A stretch of DNA of 60,000 bases from Diphasiastrum complanatum (GCA_029204225.1 CM055112.1:133001-193000); one strand, 5' to 3'; numbered from the stretch's first letter, positions 11,052 to 22,120 are shown. Notes: generated from the letters alone by a model not told the origin. A program made the numbers and translations.

Positions 11052-11648
11052 TGGAGCGGAATTTCACTTTTAGTGTTTCTGTTTTATTTGTTTTCAGGAT
11101 CCTAAGCAAGTGACTATAGATCACAGATCATGACAAAATCAATTGAGAAGACGATACAAACAACGAGGTGGAGAAGAGAAGAATTGTATTTTCTGTTTTT
11201 TGTTTTCGGGAGAGTCGTTCAGTGTCTCACTCGTTGACGGCCTGACACTCACCTCAATCATTGTGTTTTGCTCATTGACAGACTTTCATGCACAACTCTA
11301 CTCTCTATCGTCTCCACTCGTCCTCACCATTCTATCTTTCGTGTTAATCAAAATGTGTATTTATCTCCATTGTGTGGAGTTTACAAGATAGTTTATCAGA
11401 GAAATACAAGACAAGTTAATGCTAATCAACTAGTTAGTTATTCTCTTTTATCACTGTCTCCTTTAGCTGAGCGCGAAGTACAATACACCAGCGCAAATTG
11501 TACTCTTTCATTTCGTGTCTTTTCGTCATCTGGTGGTCGGGCCGAATCTCGAATACTTTTTTTTTGGTCTTCTAGATATGTTTGCCCTTCGCTTTGTTTT
11601 TTTTCGTTACCTTCATGACAAAGTTGTAGGAGTTCACAATTTCTGACA
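11052..11648 (-). repeat. 5' LTR of Co-1, family Y
   Basis: On the minus strand it begins TGTCAGAAATTG and ends CGCTCCA, 597 bases with TG...CA ends. It aligns with 16084-16681 downstream of Co-3 RNase H, sharing the CTAATCAACTAGTTAGTTATTC block and GATCCTAAGCAA near the right end. It shows no similarity to the family X LTR at the other end of Co-1, so the two ends of this element derive from different families. Confidence 0.85.
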
Positions 11649-12253
11649 GTTCTCATCCTTCTAATATACAAAATCACACAATAGTAAAATAGGTGCTAGA
11701 AATCTATTTGGAGAGATTATTAAGATCCATTAGGTAGGATGTCCTTCCATTGCTCTCCTCCCTTGAGAAGATAAGCCCCTGAGAAGATCTAGAGCTCAAG
11801 AAGCCTAGATATCTCAAAAAGCCAAGATCCAAGAAGAGGATCAAAGATAAACCAAAAATCCAAAAAGAGCCAAGAACATAAGAAGAAACCTCACCCCTCA
11901 TCTAATCCCTTCCACTTCTAGATCCAACACCAAGATTGACATCCTTGGTAGACTTAGATCCCGTTTAGATCCGTAGTTTAACCCCCTCCCCATCGGATCG
12001 AATCCCCATGACAACTCACCCGATTGGAGATCCAAGCCCCTTCTTTGCCCTCTCGATCACACCGATTAGGGAGGCATGAAAAGGGTCCAACAAGTGTATG
12101 GGTCCTCTCAAGGTTATTAGTTACAAAGAGGCCTTGACGTGGAATTAAATCTAGGCGTGACCAATAATCTCGAACACTAGAGGGCCGACCTACCATATTT
12201 GGACTATTCCATGTCCTTAGCTAAATAGGGTTGTAACACAAACTAATGAATAT
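11649..12253. other. Non-coding stretch, no feature seen
   Basis: No coding similarity is visible. The left part is purine-rich on the plus strand, with repeated AAGAAGCC and AAAAAGCCAAGA blocks. The right part has several GGATCG/AGATCC words. It could be an LTR or leader of the copia remnant that starts at 12254, but no second copy exists in the window to test this. Confidence 0.3.
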
Positions 12254-12800
12254 TTGAAGAAGCAAAGTGATGAAGGTAGCAAGCAAATCAATTTTACTAC
12301 TAATGATGAGGATCTAGGTGTTTATGATTCTCTTATGATGTGTTCTTCAAGTCCAATATCAAGTGAAGGTGACAAACATTCATGGTGTATTGGTAGTGGA
12401 GCTAGTTCACACATGACTAGTCACAAGGTTCTTTACTGCTTTGGTCACTTATGATGGAGCCAATAAAGTGATTCACATGGCCAATGGTGGTGAGTGTCTG
12501 ATTGAAGGTATTGGTTCAATTCCTATTTGTCTTTCTACTACTAGAAAAGCAAGACTTAATGGTGTTCTTTACATTTTTTCACTTTTAAAGAATTTGTTAA
12601 GTGCTCGTCAATGATAGAAAAAGGATACATTGTAAGTTTGATGGTGATGCTTGTTTCATACAAAGAAAGAAATATTGGTTGCTAAGGGCAATAGACAAAG
12701 TAGAATTTTCAAGCTTGATGCTTTTGTTATGGCTAAAAGAAAGGATGGAATGGAAAAAGACATTATGCAAAGTCTAACAAGCTTTCTTATGCTAGATCTA
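12254..12800 (+). pseudogene. Co-10 copia protease to GAG-pre-integrase remnant
   Basis: The plus strand encodes a copia protease start, HSWCIGSGASSHMTSHK, in which the catalytic aspartate of the usual DSGAS has become glycine. After a TGA at about 12452 the frame resumes with the expected VLY...LLKNLLSA segment at about 12560-12605 and AFVMAKRK near 12725. All of this lies between protease and integrase in copia polyproteins. There are several stops, and no integrase core follows. Confidence 0.7.
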
Positions 12801-12814
12801 GGTCGAGATCTAAA

Positions 12815-13612
12815 ATGCTTCTTGTAGATGTTCATTTTTTTGCTAACTTGGCAAGCTATGGGGATAATAATAGTTTTTCATGGCAAGTGCAAGCATGCAA
12901 AAAGGTCCCGATTTTCGATTATATAGCGATTTTCTTATTTTCTCCGCGTTTTTTTCCCGTGGACTTCGTTAGTTGGCTTTACGAACGAAGGCGCGCAGCA
13001 GTCTCAAACCACGCCAAGGAAAGAACTAACTTCATCAATGGACGTGATGAAGATTCTTCCTTGGAAAGGACTGTTGCTAATGATTTCTTTGATCATGTGA
13101 AAAAAAAAATGATGCTAGGTGCATGCATGAAGTGGTTCTTCTACATTTTTTTTTGATGAGTCCAAGAAAGTCATTTGTGCAACAAGTGGTGTCACATGGC
13201 TTCGTAAAGAGAGTAGATCAAATGTTTCTATCATGAGACTTGGTGAGGGAGATAGTCACAACTCAAGAGGAATAGAAGTATGTGAAGTGTTCAAAGTAGG
13301 ATGTAATTTGAATAATGTCATTGTGAATGATAGTGAGGAGAATCATTATCATATGAGTCATTATCTAAGTCATTGAGTAGAAGTGCTTGTTTAGAAAAAG
13401 AGAGTACTTCAATCATCCTTATGTTGAAGGTACTAATAATATTTTTCATGATTTCTAATGGTCAAGAGGTTTCTACTTCTTATGATGCAATCATTAAGAG
13501 GGAGTCTTGTGGAAAAAGGCCAATGGAAGAGTGGTTTTTGGAAAGATCCAAGGCATGGTCACATCTCTTAATTGAATATTTTAAAGCCCATATTATATTT
13601 TACGGCCCATAA
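12815..13612 (+). other. Coding-like sequence of unknown origin
   Basis: Three short plus-strand frames occur here (12815-13156, about 13150-13377, 13373-13612). The first has a hydrophobic aromatic stretch and then charged sequence (ERRRAAVSNHAKERTNF). I recognise no domain. The region directly follows the Co-10 protease remnant, so it may be degraded copia pol or material joined by deletion. It probably makes no protein. Confidence 0.2.
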
Positions 13613-15328
13613 AATATTTTATGGCCTTAGAATTGGCCCAACAATGTGAATGTAATAATCAGCACTGCCGTGCAAATTTTCCATGTACTAAATTTATTTT
13701 TGGACTAATATAGGTTTACCCAGTGTGTTTAAGGGAAACCGGTCCATTGAAACGATCTCCAAGTAATGAGTTTCGATGATTTACGAAGGGCATGAAATGC
13801 AAGTCGAACAGATGAAAATCAACAATGGACGAGACAAACACCGGGCAAAATTGTGAAACAATGCCAAGAAGTCAAGGAATGGACGATGAGAAAATTTACG
13901 AGAAAGTGTCGGGGGGCACAGGGTAAGTAGCATGGGTCAAAGCGACATCCCGACAACCAAAGCAATGGGCCATGGACACACAACGAGAAAATGCTAGAAA
14001 AAGGCCCCAATTGCTTACAGAAAACATCCTACCTAAAAATTGTAGGGGTTGATGACACACATGAGGGCTACCACTTAAAGATTGGGACAATTGAATTACT
14101 CCCCATCCCTACCATATTTAAACCATTCAAAGTGCAAAAAGGGAAAGGTGGGTCACACATGTAGTACTCTTGCACACCTTGACCAAGCCATCTTTTTCAA
14201 AAGGGGGGTTACCAACTACTATAAATGGGAAGGGTCCTATTGGCATAAGGTTGGTTGTATGGAAGATATATATTTTTGAAGGTGGAGAGAGAATAGAGTG
14301 GTGGGTGCTGGAAAAAAATGGTTGCATCAAGTGACTGGAGAGGTTCTTTGAGAGTTTTGGTGTGAGAGAGAGAACATGAGCAACCCGTGACTAAGTAGCT
14401 AAACCCGAGTAGGAAGAATGGCCGAGATTCTACTCCCTACCATTAGGAACCTCTCATTTCAGCACATGAGTATAGGAGTGAACGCAACTTGCCGTTGTAG
14501 CACTTGAATACTGAACAATATCAAAGATCTAATCACAGGATGTATGGATTCTGAGATTGAGTCAGATTGTGATGTTCGAGCCCATGAGAGAGAGCCATCC
14601 TACTAAGTTAGAAGTGATCCACGTGACTGAGTTGACCCTTTAATATATCATGCATCACCCTGCCAACACCATAAGACTCAAGCGCTGTATGTCAAGCATA
14701 GAGTTTCGGGTGATTCCATTATCCGACCATCTGTTATACTACAGCACGACCGGGATCAAGATTACTATTCACTCTACCAATTAGGATATCTCCTATCTAC
14801 CTGAGTTTGGTCATCATGGAGAACTCAAGGTGGATCTGATAAAATCATCAGAGGTTATGGAAGGCAACTACCATGCGCAGTGTTGTCATTGAGCGAGGTC
14901 TCCATTCCTCACCATTGCAAGAGTCCAAGAGATTGCTATCAACTCTTTGCTCCACATAGTTTCTAAAATCTACTGAACAGCTGTCATACTGTAGCTACTA
15001 GTCAGTGTTGAATCATCACGCCTACTGATGATATCTATGGGCAAGCTACATCAGATCTTGTTGCAGGTCCTGGACCTGAGCGAGTAAGGAGAGGTAGTAT
15101 GTGGTCCTCATATCCCAACGAGCAAGGGAGAAAGTGATACCTTACTTCAAGAACCTGCAACTATTATGGGAGGACGCGCTTAATATTTGTTGTGAAAGAT
15201 AGATGAAGAGCTAGAATCAATTGCCATTGAATGTGCATAAGAGCCTGGTTGTGTCAGAGCTTAATAGTTGAGAATCTTAATTGGATCTGGAGTTTGAACA
15301 TAGGTGAAAGGTGTGTAGCATGCATAGA
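13613..15328. other. Long stretch without a recognised gene
   Basis: The start (13590-13625) holds a TTTTACGGCCCATAAAATATTTTATGGCC inverted-repeat-like block. Between 14560 and 15250 the plus strand contains frames interrupted by only a few stops (for example around ELKVDLIKSSEVMEGNYH near 14825). This suggests an old coding sequence, but it matches no family I know. No tRNA or rRNA is present. Confidence 0.3.
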
Positions 15329-15632
15329 AACCACGGTTCTTGGAACCGTGAGTCCCAAGAACCATACAGTGAACCCCTACGGTTCATATGATTAATTAAT
15401 TATCACGGTTCACCAAGGTTCTTGGAACCAGACTTTATGAACCGTACGGTTCACTGTACGGTTCAAATAATTAATTAATCAATTAATTAATTACATTTTT
15501 TAATGCCCTCCCCCCTTAAAAAAAAAAAAAACCTTTAAAACAATTTTTTAATTAATTACCACGATTCTTGGAACCAGACTTTATGAATCATATGGTTCAA
15601 TGTACGGTTCCAAGAACCATGATGAACCGTGG
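15329..15632. repeat. Fold-back repeat built from CGGTTC/GAACCG palindromes
   Basis: The left edge carries CACGGTTC-TTG-GAACCGTG (15332-15350) and the right edge ends with GGTTCCAAGAACC...GAACCGTGG (15605-15632), so the two ends are inverted copies. Inside are the perfect 14-base palindrome GAACCGTACGGTTC (15439-15452), two direct copies of CTTGGAACCAGACTTTATGA (about 15421 and 15567), TAATTAAT-rich spacers and an A14 run. The layout resembles a small fold-back or MITE-like element with internal duplication. No coding capacity is seen. Confidence 0.6.
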
Positions 15633-15640
15633 ATGTTCAC

Positions 15641-16083
15641 GAAAACTATGGTGCCATGTAACGCCATGAAGAACATAGGGAACCTGGTCACTAGAGTTTG
15701 AGTGTAGTCTCACTGTTTGAACCTCAAATGAGTCTGTACTGCTCTCTTGGAGGAAGAATGCATGATGCAAGATGACTTTTTGGACTCATGACCAGGGGGG
15801 AGTGATGGCGGACCGGGGGCCTCACACATACTACAGTGCGTTTCCTAAATCTAATCAACGTTTTGTGGTTTTATCTGCAATGATTTTTTCTCTAAGGTAT
15901 TATGGTGAATGTTTAGCTGTTTCATTTCCTAGAACATTGAGCATACATTTGAGTCATGAACATCGTGTTAATTAGATTTGGTGCTCTATGAAAATCAATG
16001 CTAGTGTGTTACAAGTTGAGTGGTGAATGGGGTTGCGTATAAGGGCATTGTGTTTTTCTTTCACATAATCATTACACTAAATT
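15641..16083. other. Stretch with no recognised feature
   Basis: A 67-codon plus frame at 15772-15975 shows no domain and no coding-like neighbour. The rest is unremarkable AT-rich DNA up to the Y LTR. Confidence 0.3.
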
Positions 16084-16681
16084 TGTGTCGCGAATCTGAT
16101 TCTATTTGCGTTCGTTTCGTTTACTTTTGCAAAAATTTTCAAGATCCTAAGCAATGACTATAGATCACAGAACATAAAAGATTTGAGCAATCAAGACGAC
16201 GAGCAATGAGATGGAGAAGAGAGCAATTGTATTATCTGTTTTTGAGATTCGAGTGAGTTGGTCAGTGTCTCGCTCGTTGGCGGCGCTCAGCTCAATCACT
16301 ATGTTTTGCTCATTGGCAGACTTTCATGCACAACTATTTTTCGTCTCTCATTATTCTATTTTGTGTTGATCAAAAAGCGTATTTATCTCCACTGTGTTGG
16401 AGATTACAAGGTAGCTAATCAGAGAATTACAAGACAAATCGATGCTAATCAACTAGTTAGTTATTCTCTATTATCGCTAACCCTTTCAATACAATACACC
16501 ACGTTCGTCGAGCTGCCAGTCGGCAGCGCAAATTATTTTCTTTCATCTTCGTTTTATTTCGTTTCATGTTTTTCGGTCTTGGAGGTATGTTCGACCTTCG
16601 GAGTATATTCGCCCTTCGACCTTCACTTCGTCCGCTTCGTCACCTTCGCAACAAAGTTGCAGCAGTTCGCAATTTCTGACA
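16084..16681 (-). repeat. 3' LTR of copia Co-3, family Y
   Basis: About 598 bases, almost the same length as the Y LTR at 11052-11648 and alignable with it throughout. The minus strand starts TGTCAGAAATTGCGAAC, directly after the purine tract AAGGTTCAAGAGGGAG (16682-16697). The left end is less certain (TGTGTCGCG at 16084 or TGTCGCG at 16086). This is a 3' LTR because the end of a copia RNase H lies immediately upstream on the minus strand. Confidence 0.85.
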
Positions 16682-16689
16682 CTCCCTCT

Positions 16690-17468
16690 TGAACCTTGCA
16701 ACTTTGTATATTTAATTCAATTTTTTTTCTTTGCCTTGCAAAGAGTGTTTTGTCGAGCGGCTTCGTGAGCAGATCTACAATCATGTCTTCAGACTTTATG
16801 TACTGAACCTTGAGCTCTCCCTTCGAGATGAAGTCTCGAATATGATGGTACTTCAAAGGTATATGTTTTGTCTTTGAATGGAAAACATGATATATGGCAC
16901 TTTGAGAATCCATCATTAACGTGCATGGTTCTCCTTGTGGTATACCAATTGCCTCCAACATCATTTGCAACCATACTACCTCGTTCACCATCTTTGAAGC
17001 TGCGACATATTCGGCTTCGCATGAGGATTGAGCCACCAAGGTTTGCTTCTTGCATATCCAGCTGATTGCTGCTTCACACGCTATTGAACATCCTCCTGTC
17101 ACGAACTTGCTGTCGTCTTTGCAGCTTGCCTAGCTTGCATCACTGTAGTGGTGCAGCTCGAATCCTTTGCCTTCTTTGTTTGCTTTGTAGGTTAGTCCCA
17201 TGTTTTGGGTACCCTTCAGATATTGCAGGATTCGTTTCGCCAGTTGCCAATGCGCCATGCCAGGATTCAAAGAGAATTGGCTTAAAGCATAGACAAAGAT
17301 ATCTAAATTGGGTCTGGTACTGATTGTGAGGTATATCAGACTACCGATCAGGTTTTGGTAGGGTACACCTTCCATCTTCTGTCTCTCCTCCTCTATTTTT
17401 GGACAATCCCGCTTCGTTAGTTTGGCTCCAGCTATCATTGGTGTGGGTTTTTCTTTGCAGTCCATCAT
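16690..17468 (-). pseudogene. Co-3 copia RT end and RNase H
   Basis: The minus strand encodes the C-terminal part of a copia pol: MMDCKEKPTPM, then the RT connection (YQNLIGSLIYLTISTRPNLDIFV), then RNase H with YSDAS, SSCEAEYVAAS and MMDSQSAIYH. All three acidic RNase H motifs are present. The tail DLLTKPLDKTLF is typical. The frame is almost undamaged; the only clear lesion is a TAG at about 17131, where SDASW would have tryptophan. The 5' part of the element is missing from 17469 on. Confidence 0.9.
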
Positions 17469-17516
17469 TTGAGCACAATGATTAGAAGCTTATAGAAAGA
17501 CGCGCGATTTATATTT

Positions 17517-17831
17517 TTAGAATCTACGAAATTCACCAATAAGAGTAAGATTAAATCTTGAAGTGTTTGATAACCTTTGCAATACCTCTGTGGCACTTGT
17601 AAATACATTTGAACAAGAGCTTGCCAATTCATCGAATCCATCTGAATCTTCATCTTCGGAACATAGATCATCTGATTCTAGTTTTGAATCTGAGTCCGAC
17701 CAAGACCCTGATCCACCATCATAGCAACCATCTGAATATAGTTCTGAGTCATCTGATGCATCTGATCCACCAGATCCGCTACTCAACCCGACACTTTTGT
17801 TACTATGTTGCAGTTCATTTGCCACATCCAC
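17517..17831 (-). other. Short Ser/Asp/Gly-rich frame, uncertain
   Basis: A 104-codon minus frame has a low-complexity acidic middle (SGSGGSDASDDSELYSDG, then more SD/SE repeats) and an ordinary C-terminal tail. Acidic Ser-rich stretches also occur between capsid and zinc knuckle in the gypsy gags of this window, so a decayed gag linker is possible. A host exon is also possible. It ends about 50 bases from the truncated end of Co-3. Confidence 0.25.
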
Positions 17832-18515
17832 TTATTGTTTTCATTTTTCCGAAAATGCCGACACTGGTTGTATTTGTTTGCAACATGTTTTCAGCTTGTT
17901 TCCAACCTATAAGAAATATGTGAAAAACCTGACACCTTCGCTTCATAAATGCTTCTCATTAAGTTTAGCGAAAAATGTGACACTAATGTGGAATTCGTTA
18001 TGTGAGTATACCCACGATTTTTGGAAAGCAAAAATTGCGACACATGGTTTTGCAATATTCGGCCAATCCATTTTACCGAAAAAGGCATTTACATTTAATA
18101 CCTTTAGACCTTATTTTTTAAGGACTGTACCTAGTTCAATATTAGGAGGACATTTTTTATTAAATATTGTCTAATCCGCCAACAAATCATTAATATGCCG
18201 AACACTTCAAACACTTCTGTTTTCTTGTTCATTCTCACTTTGTTTCGTTTGCGATTGTTAAGATCTTGTTTTTCTTACGATCCACGCACTTACGACTACC
18301 ATCGCTACTTTGCATGCTATCATCGTCATGGCTATCATATTCAAAACCCATCCAAAACCAATTTTACCGGTTTTGCAACCACTGGCCATACGAGCTCGGA
18401 TTAAAGGACTTCTTCACATATTTAACTATTCTTATGTATTTGCTTGATATCGCACGATGTATAGGGTAATATACCATGGAATATGAAGTCCTCAATCAAT
18501 ATTTGTTATTTCCTT
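17832..18515. other. Stretch without a recognised gene
   Basis: AT-rich DNA with AAAAATGCGAC/GTGAAAAA words like those inside the X-family LTRs (compare 44200-44330), but no alignable LTR boundary. No coding domain is seen. Confidence 0.3.
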
Positions 18516-18602
18516 AACACATTTGTTGATGCATTTACGAAGTCGCTAAGCATAGACAAATTTGAAGATTTCAAGCTAAAGCTTGGTGTTGAATTGATAT
18601 CT
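18516..18602 (+). pseudogene. C-terminal tail of a Co-5-type copia pol
   Basis: The last codons of a copia polyprotein (FTKSLSIDKFEDFKLKLG then VELIS and stop) lie directly in front of the Z LTR. The same tail, with few changes, is attached to the longer Co-5 body at 48030-48120 in the inverted copy. Only about 29 codons remain here. Confidence 0.75.
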
Positions 18603-18618
18603 TAAAAGTTGCGTAAGT

Positions 18619-18983
18619 TATTGGACACAATCTATATCTTACTTGTAACATTACCATGAAGTATACTTTATATTTCGAGTTGGTAGTGACTATGATATCA
18701 TGGAGGCATGTTCCATCAATAGTTTACTGATGCTAAGTAGTTGATGTCAATCATTGACGGAGAGAGTTGAAAAGGCAATAATTAACGTGTATTTGTATTA
18801 CAGTTACTTGCCATTTCTTGATGACTATTTTCTCTCTCCTAGGTCACATAGTTTTATCTTGTACTTGTAAATATAGTGTGAATATACAATTTTAGCAGAA
18901 CATTCCTTTGTGTTCTTGTCTTGAAGTGTTTGATGTTACACTGTGGTAATTGCATAGATCGTTTTGATGTTGTTGTTAATTCA
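18619..18983 (+). repeat. 3' LTR, family Z, upstream of TPD1-like copy 1
   Basis: About 365 bases, matching 47656-48022 in the inverted copy and 24203-24452. The start is a TTGGACA-type sequence after the pol tail, and the end is near GTTAATTCA. It contains TTTATCTTGTACTTG and a conserved TATAGTGTGAATATACA box. It ends about 850 bases upstream of the gene start, so it could supply promoter or enhancer elements, although no direct evidence shows this. Confidence 0.75.
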
Positions 18984-19753
18984 ACATCCATATTTACATG
19001 ATGGAATTCGACATCAATGTCATCATCTCTGTCATTGACACGTTTGATGTCAATATTCGACACACTAAATACTTGTCATATTTTCACAATTGATAGTTCC
19101 ATATCTTTTTTTGTTTTTGTTTGTCGAGAGTTCTTAGAGGTGCTTTTCAAGAAAAAATATCAGATCTGTTGGATATGTTTTTCAATGGATTTTGAATTTT
19201 GTCAAAATCCATGGAAAGCCCATCTAAAAGATTGCACATTTTGTTTAAATGTTACTTTTATCCATAATAATTCGTAAAAAGTTCAAGCAACTTATTGAAT
19301 CGGTCAATCTTTACTAGGATGGTTTACTAGGAGTAAACAATCTTGACATGAATGTACAATCTTGAAAGTGAGCTTTTATTGTTTATCAAGCGAGTAAAAT
19401 TTATGGAAGTACATATATCGCCATAGAATGAATGCAAGGTATCACCACAAATTAAATGATGATTAGCATCTTTCTTCAAGCCTCAACATGCAGCACATCA
19501 TGTACTATGTTATATGCCAAGCGTAAACATGGAACCATTGAAACATTGCAGGGAATGTACATTTATTCATGGCCTTTAAGAATGGATTTCCATTTTAGCT
19601 TGAAATATTTAGAAGGAAACCTGTACTTGCTATTCCTAAAGATGCCCAACGGTTGTTAGCAACATTGAAATTTAAAAATTGATTTTCCCGCGAAGCTACC
19701 GACTCATCTATACGAAGGGCGGAGACAGTGTCCGAGTGTGACTTCAGTGCGAT

Positions 19754-19760
19754 ATATATC
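19754..19760 (+). promoter_or_regulatory. Candidate TATA box of TPD1-like copy 1
   Basis: TATATAT lies 75-80 bases before the start codon, followed by a GA-rich leader (GAAAGAGAGACCGAGCG). The same arrangement is kept in copy 2, although a second ATAT block nearby has changed. This is promoter inference from position and conservation only. Confidence 0.45.
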
Positions 19761-19831
19761 CGGTGCACCATATATCCGATGTAACCAGTCGCGAAGAGTG
19801 AAAGAGAGACCGAGCGTGTGAGAGAGAGCGC

Positions 19832-20614
19832 ATGGCGAGAGCAATGGCTCAATATAACGATCTTCTTAAGGTGGCGGCAGCTGTGACCAACAGAAGAACA
19901 CACCTGCTGGTTATCTTTTTGCTATGGCTGGCCCTTGCCAGTTCCGCCATGCTGCAGCAGGAGGGAGTGAAGATAACGAGTGACCACAGCAGTATGGCGC
20001 AAACTCCATTGTTGCGGCTGATAGCAAGATTAAAGAAGTTCTTGCCTGTTGAACTTTAAATTTTCGGACACTGTCATGTACTGCGTGTGCCACAGTTCCG
20101 GAATGATGTGCCCATAGGGAGGGGGAGAGATCTCTTTTGTTTGCTATGCTTATAATGCTCTAGTGTGGCTACTAGTGTATGCAATTAGTTGCATTTCTTT
20201 ACGTTGCGTGGTCTCGTATCTTCTCACATGTATGAAATGGAGTGATAGTTGCCGTATTGCTTAGTGCTTGTTGGCTTACATTTTGCAGTTCTTGCAGGTA
20301 CGTATACTGGATGCGTAGGTGGAACAAGTATCAGAATCGATCAGAAGAGGCTGGAGATCATAGGCGACTACGGAGATGGCCTCTGGGGAGTGAATGTCAC
20401 AAACTATTGTCATTGTAATGCAATAGGGATCCATTTGCACTGTGGAAGTTTTGCACCAAACATTGTAAATCCTGCATCTTTGATAGTTTTGGGCTATGAC
20501 AACTGTCTGATCAACAATGGACATCTATTGAGTCCTCTTCAGACCATATCATTCGAATACGAACGGCTCCATCCATTTCCTTTGTCATTCAGATCAGCTA
20601 ATTTTCAGTGCTAG
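19832..20614 (+). CDS. TPD1-like secreted cysteine-rich protein, copy 1
   Basis: Two exons are inferred: 19832-19991 and 20298-20614, with donor A|GTATGG and acceptor TTGCAG|GT, giving 158 residues. An alternative acceptor after 20288 would add three residues. Exon 1 encodes a signal peptide (hydrophobic core HLLVIFLLWLALASSA, residues 24-39). Exon 2 is the TPD1 domain with six cysteines, motifs GIHLHCGSF, NPASLIVLGYDNCLINNG and ISFEY, and a terminal cysteine as in TPD1/MIL2 ligands. In Arabidopsis and rice this family acts outside the cell as ligand of the EMS1/MSP1 receptor kinase in anther cell fate. That role here is inference. Length is normal, no stop or shift is seen, and a start at the second Met (19844) is also possible. 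Confidence 0.75.
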
Positions 20615-21303
20615 CAAGAAGCACTATTGTTGCCAAAAGTATCGACGTCGGCAGATACATGCATATTATTTTCGAAATAGTCAAATGCAGTAGATGTAGC
20701 TTTTCAATTCACAAGACTTTGAGCTAGGTAGTACCTTATGATTCAATAATATATCAACATCTGAATGCCTGGCAGCTTCTAGTTGATTGGCTGTGTTGTT
20801 AACCGTTTTCATGATCATGTTTTCAAACTGAATATCGAAACAGATGCCTTTTTCATATCACTTTCTTATGATGTTTTGTTCATGGAATGATCTTTTCCAG
20901 CTTCATTCTGAATGTGCTCATGTAAGTCTATCAAGTCTGTATGAGATTTTATATGGGTTCATGCTTGGTGAAGAGATGGATGTAGTCTCTTGAAGTGATG
21001 GTTAGAACATTTTTAACAGGCAGCTCTATGTAAAAGATTTACATGTAACCGGTCTTACCCTTATGCGGCATATGATTTGAATATGTCCAATATGACACCG
21101 ATTCAGAGATTCAGAGATGCGACGTTTGTGCATATGCGTGCTATTAGCACAATCCATCAATGATCTAAATTACTAGGTAGTTTTGATTGCTGTGTCGCAA
21201 ATTCCCTGTGCTGTTTTGGTGCAATGCTTAGATTTGTTGTTTCAATGCCTCGTTTACTTCTAGCAGATTCAGATTCCATGATAAGGACTATGGTAACGCC
21301 TTA

Positions 21304-21696
21304 TATGTTGATGAGAAGTTAAAAGCTCCAACTCGAATTCATCGATATTGGATCTTTAACATGCAGAGTAGGCGGTTGGGAAGGAAAGACAATTAATTTT
21401 TGGATCTCGACGATGAAGGAAATGCGATTAGTTTAATATATCAACATGTTGCATAATTTTCCAAACATTATAGTCTATTTCTTTTTCCCCATTCTTGTTT
21501 TCATAGCTCCTTCGTTTATTCTTTTTATTCAATCCTTACCCTCATCACATAATGTTCCATCCAATCTGTCTTAAGGCTCCTCTCACTCATAAGATTAGAA
21601 ATGTTGTTTGGTGAAGCAAGACCAAGGAAAACTTAACAACCTTTGCAAGCCATGAAAACTCTTGCAATTATTGTTTGAAAATTTTTGAGATCCAAC
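21304..21696. other. No recognised feature
   Basis: AT-rich sequence between the edge of the duplication and the Co-8 fragment. Nothing coding or repeated was recognised. Confidence 0.3.
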
Positions 21697-22120
21697 CTAT
21701 GGTGACATGGCTCCACTTGCACTATTTTGCGCCAACAATCTATAATGGTTAGCTTTCACACAAGCGTCAAGCTTAAAAAGAACTCCAAATTGGGTCCTTC
21801 TTGCAATACTATTCTCACTCTTCATCATCATTGAGCAAGCATTTGCACCAAATCTAACAAAGAAGCCTTTCTCCAAAAATTGCTTGACTCTAAGCAAGTT
21901 TCTTGTAATGTTAGGAACATACAACACACCTTCAAGCTTAACTTTCTTGGTAGATTTAAGACACATAAGAACCTTGCATTAAGGATCATTTTTTGCTTGA
22001 ATAAGCTTTTTAGACCCAGAAAAGATTATAATAAAGAGAAATAATCTTTGTAATTTGTCATGTGGGAGCTTGCCCCACTATCTATCTACCAAAAATTCTT
22101 CGTCAACTTTTGAAGCTTGT
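21697..22120 (-). pseudogene. Co-8 copia protease and GAG-pre-integrase fragment
   Basis: The minus strand shows the copia active site IDSGASSHMTNYKDYFS at about 22040-22085. After a frame break it continues with VKLEGVLYVPNITRNLL and FLEKGFFVRFGANACSMMM (21697-21966), the segment that links protease to integrase. The aspartate of DSGAS is intact. A stop precedes the DSG motif and another follows FSLL. Nothing of integrase follows downstream. Confidence 0.75.

Larger units (their letters stand above)
18516..21303 (+). repeat. Segmental duplication copy 1 (inverted partner at 45752-48120)
   Basis: This block matches the reverse complement of 45752-48120 almost continuously. It contains the tail of a copia pol, a Z-family LTR, spacer, promoter, the two-exon TPD1-like gene and about 690 bases downstream. 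The right edge is sharp at TGGTAACGCCTTA. Copy 1 is about 400 bases longer. The extra sequence lies around 19060-19260 and 19310-19500 in the upstream spacer and about 63 bases lie in the intron. The left edge falls inside the copia pol tail, so copy 1 has lost the rest of that element. Confidence 0.9.

Noticed and set aside
17066-17323. Cys-rich plus-strand frame resembling a secreted peptide
   Set aside because: It overlaps the Co-3 RNase H frame on the other strand, which explains the sequence.
20276-20524. Minus-strand 82-codon frame over TPD1-like exon 2, also conserved at 46534-46782
   Set aside because: Conserved only because it is antisense to the conserved TPD1 exon; no domain and no independent start context.
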